Positions 8,420 to 11,150 of a stretch of DNA of 11,150 bases are shown one piece after another (the stretch's first letter is position 1; the number at the start of each line of letters is the position of its first letter). The notes below the pieces were generated by a model. That model did no database searches. It had not been told where the DNA came from and worked only from the letters and a program-made list of their open reading frames with translations. Source of the DNA: Cerioporus squamosus. Its lineage: Eukaryota > Basidiomycota > Agaricomycetes > Polyporales > Polyporaceae. The stretch lies in assembly GCA_022592435.1 (NCBI GenBank), contig JABYQS010000919.1:1-11150 (forward strand), given 5' to 3'. A program made the translations under genes and the position numbers.

Positions 8420-9766
8420 CTACTCTGCGACGTCTGCGCCTATTGTCAGCGCCAGCTTCCTCGCTGCACGTTTCACCTCGCCTCTCTCGCCCATCATAGT
8501 CAGCTTGACACTGCCAGTACGCTCTGGAGCGTCACTGACAGGAGTCAGCTCATGCCTCCCAAACGCCCAGTTCAGTATATGATGTCCGCTCTCCAGTCTG
8601 ACGAAGCCCTTGACGCGCCATACCGACTCCTTCGACAGCGCAGCCAGTGCCTCTGTTAACCGGTCCTTTGCGAGGAACGAGTCATCGTCTTGCGCGATAT
8701 GATCGGGGTTCGCATGCTCGTCCGCGTGTGTACAATGCGTATGGTCGGCGTGCCCACAGCCATCGTGAGTGCTGGTCGGCTTCTGACCACGGTAGACAGT
8801 GACCGTCTGTACCTCGTCGTGATGGTTGGGTAAGGAGAGCTCCGGGCTCCCGAGCTGGTAGAGCTTAGAGTCGAGTCCCATGACGATGGCAGGATCGACA
8901 CCGTCTCTTCCTTGGCATTTGATCTTCGGTGTGGTGTCGTTGAGGGTGTTCAGGTGATCGATGAGGATGTCGAGCTGCCGTTCCGATATGTGCTCCCATT
9001 TGTTCTGTCAAAGAGATGGTCAACATTGGGCGCGCGAGAGGACTCGATATCTTGCCGCACTATCAGGATGACGTCCGTATAGCTGGCTTGCATTTTGGCC
9101 GTCGGGGAGGTGTCCTCGTACCCAGTGAAGTTCTCCGCGTCTATGACAGTGACGATGGCGTCAAGTTTCAGGTCGTTGTTCGTCTCTCGCTCGAGCTCCC
9201 GAATTTGGAACGCTAGCGTCGCCGGGAAAGCCGACCCCCTAGCAAGTGAAGGAGTCAGCAATGAGCTTCATCTTCCACCGATGTCAAGAAATGGGACCGG
9301 ATACTGACGAGCACTCGATGAATATCCTGTCCGGACGGTACTTTTCTTCAGAAATCTCAGAGGGGCATCTCCACACGAATGCGAGAAAGCCAAACCTCGG
9401 ATCTCCAGTAGCGCAGTCTTCATCTGTCCAACCAGAACGCAGCACCTAGAGTGAACAAAAGATTACTTACACGATGTTGGAACATAACTCATCCACAAGC
9501 CGCCACCTTACATGCAACCGTTCAGGATTTCGCTAACGGCGGCTAAGCTCGACTGTTTGGCCAGTTGGCTATCCACTGTAAGAGATGTAATCCTTCGGAA
9601 TTGCGTGTGGGTACTGCTGCAGCTAACCTTCGACATCTCCGAACTCGTTCTTCAGTAGGACGACTTTGTAATCCTTGGGCAGTCGTGGGAGTAAGGACAG
9701 GATGATCGAGGTCTTGCCCGCACCAAGGAAACCAGTGAAAACCGTGATGGGTATGTTGTTCGGCAT
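8420..9766 (-). CDS. CobW/G3E-family GTPase, putative metallochaperone
   Basis: Spliced CDS: complement(join(8420..9004,9061..9238,9309..9345,9396..9445,9512..9575,9628..9766)), 350 aa, five introns of 50-70 nt. The P-loop is GFLGAGKT (12-19). KNEFGDVEVDSQL (39-51) is followed by the G3E metal motif GCMCC (66-70). PDRIFIECSGSAFPATLAF (89-107) contains the Walker B-type ExxG (95-98). TVIDAENF (127-134) comes next, and the base-recognition motif is NKWE (157-160) where NKxD is common. A His/Cys-rich insert at 236-258 (HDGCGHADHTHCTH start) is a likely metal site. The C-terminal CobW domain holds VWRVKGFVRLESGHHILNWAF. G3E GTPases load or deliver metal ions; the eukaryotic ZNG1 group transfers zinc to methionine aminopeptidase. 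This protein looks like a shorter fungal paralogue, so the client is unknown. Intron 3 has a weak donor (GTTTGG), but phase and motif continuity support it. Confidence 0.92.
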
Positions 9767-10033
9767 CTTCTATGCGTCTACGTTGCTGACCAGTCTATGC
9801 CGCGGTGATGGAGGTCGCGGTCTAATTGCAAGAGGTGTGAAGACATAGCTGCCTGAGGCAGTGCAGCAAGAGCCGCGGTCGTGCCACAGTGAGTCGGCGG
9901 CTATGCATATGCTGAGGAAGAAGCAGACTCAGAGGACTTTGCCTCTCTAAGTTCGGGACAAGGGGAGAGCAGACGACAATCCAACAACTATGCTACATTG
10001 CCTACAAGTACATCCGACGAAGCCCATGAGTAA
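9767..10033. promoter_or_regulatory. Tandem spacer, SAF4 3' end and GTPase promoter
   Basis: 267 bp between the SAF4-type stop (10034-10036, minus) and the GTPase start (9766, minus). It should contain the poly(A) site of the former and the core promoter of the latter. No clear TATA or named element is visible, and no gene is recognised. Confidence 0.5.
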
Positions 10034-11091
10034 TCAAGTCCGCTTGACCAACCCAACCTTAGCAGGTTTGGAATCTGGAGGTTTGAGACGGCCCAAACCA
10101 CCTAATGACCCGCTCTGCCGTGCAGTGTTCCCAAGGATCTTGGCACGGAGCGCACTCACGGCGTCGCCGCCACTGCTGCTGCCACTACTTCGACTTGACT
10201 TCGCCCCACTCGCAGATGCTCTCACCGAAGACGGAATCCTGGGCACGACCCCAACCTCGACGCCCACTTTCCGCCGCTTTGCGCTCTCGCGTTCCTCCAA
10301 AGCCTGCCTTGCCTGCTCCCATGCCTCCTTCGCCTTCGCTCGAGTCTCGTCATCGTCAGCGGGCAGGGCAAGGACTTCGGGGAGCCCATAGGCACGCTTG
10401 ACAGCCTCGTCCGCCTCTTCACGCGCTTTATCGATCTTCTTCTGCTCCCGAAAGCGTTTGCGGAGACGCTGCGAGTGCGCATATGGTCGGAGGTGTAATG
10501 GTCGGAGAGGTTCTGAAGGGCTTCAATGCGAGGTATCTGGACGTTGTTCATGTGGTTCTGCGCCTCTGTGGACTTCTCGAGTGCAGCGAGGGGGTCAACG
10601 GGTCCCTTGTTCGGGTCGGTCTCTGAAAATGATGAGGATGAACGCATGTCGCGATGGTGGCGGGACGTACCATGTACCGCATACCCTCCATTCTCCTCAG
10701 GATCCACTCTTCGTCCTTCTGTCTTGCGCCGGACACAACGACATATCGAGTGTTCTACGCAAGGATTGGTCCGGCGCCGACTCCGACAACCATTCGTGGA
10801 GACTCACCTTGGGATCCGTCTCAATCTCGAACCACCCGTCACATAGATGACACTTGCACCGGAACGAGTAGATGGGTGTCGAGTAGTAGTTGCCAATCTT
10901 CTTCTTCTCTGCGTTGTACGCACGCCCATGCCAATATGGTTGTTGCATGTTCCGCTAATCATATAGTCAGGGTCGGATGGGCAAGACAAACACCGGACGC
11001 ATGCTTACCACCAGATGTTGAACGGCAACTCAAAGCGCACGATGGGTTCCTTTGTCTATCTTCCGCGCTCGGTCGCCGAGGGCATGTTTGC
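10034..11091 (-). CDS. SAF4: CWC16-family splicing protein (Saf4/CCDC130 type), 5' end missing, frame-disrupted
   Basis: Exons: complement(join(10034..10622,10671..10754,10808..10954,11009..11091)), introns 48-54 nt. The 5' end lies beyond the window; the AG at 11093-11092 after CCTGAAC looks like an acceptor. Order of motifs: HALGDRARKIDKG, VRFELPFNIW, CGTCNNHIGMGV (first CxxC), YNAEKKKIGNYYSTPIYSF, RCKCHLCDGWFEI (second Cys pair), TDPK-NTRYVVVSGARQKDEEW, PEENGGYAVH, DPLAALEKSTEAQNHM, a basic coiled-coil segment (RLRKRFREQKKIDKAREEA) and a Ser/Gly-rich tail ending KVGLVKRT. Family members act in the catalytic spliceosome. Four frame breaks interrupt these conserved blocks: at about 11041-11046 (+1 or -2), 10919/10918, 10704/10703 and 10486/10485 (each one base missing). 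Reading across them restores family sequence, so the gene was recently or is still functional, or the breaks are sequence errors. Confidence 0.88.
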
Positions 11092-11150
11092 CTACACACT
11101 ACGTTCAGGACACTGCCCGGTCGGAAAGCAGGGGTCGCGGCGTGCCTCTA

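Noticed and set aside
584..10033. A biosynthetic gene cluster or novel defence system
   Set aside because: The genes are unrelated housekeeping functions plus one transporter; no synthase, tailoring enzyme, cluster regulator or mobile element is present.

Overview
This window comes from a filamentous fungus, most likely a basidiomycete. The evidence is a GC-rich genome in which every gene with a complete coding region is split by short GT..AG introns, mostly 48-82 nt with CTNAC-type branch sites. The encoded proteins match conserved fungal families. The region is an ordinary, gene-dense chromosome segment. I see no mobile element, CRISPR array, rRNA, tRNA or biosynthetic cluster.

Layout from left to right. 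Positions 1-492 (+) are the 3' part of TRM8, a tRNA m7G46 methyltransferase subunit, with three apparent frame breaks. Positions 584-1523 (-) are RRP41/SKI6, an exosome ring subunit, convergent with TRM8 and 91 nt away; its start codon is the last three bases before an intron. Positions 1749-3653 (+) are nicotinate phosphoribosyltransferase (NPT1, ten exons), divergent from RRP41 across 225 bp. Positions 4171-5143 (-) are a 266-residue SH3 protein of the Lsb1/Pin3 type. Positions 5610-7504 (-) are a 556-residue DHA1/polyamine-type MFS transporter. A 915-bp stretch without a recognisable gene follows. Positions 8420-9766 (-) are a 350-residue CobW/G3E GTPase with a His/Cys-rich insert. Positions 10034-11091 (-) are a CWC16-family splicing protein (Saf4/CCDC130 type), running off the right edge, with four apparent frame breaks.

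The genes do not form one pathway. They cover tRNA modification, RNA decay, NAD salvage, actin/endocytosis-type SH3 signalling, membrane export, metal-protein assembly and splicing. I rebuilt the exon structures by hand from splice signals, reading phase and family motifs. All five central genes splice into intact frames, together 5,619 coding nt without an indel.

The most unusual observation is the contrast between those five intact genes and the two outer genes. TRM8 and SAF4 carry about seven frame-breaking indels in about 1.4 kb of coding sequence, several in short homopolymers. Other notable points are the RRP41 intron directly after ATG, a 16-nt microexon beside the catalytic histidine of NPT1, and the metal-binding insert of the GTPase.
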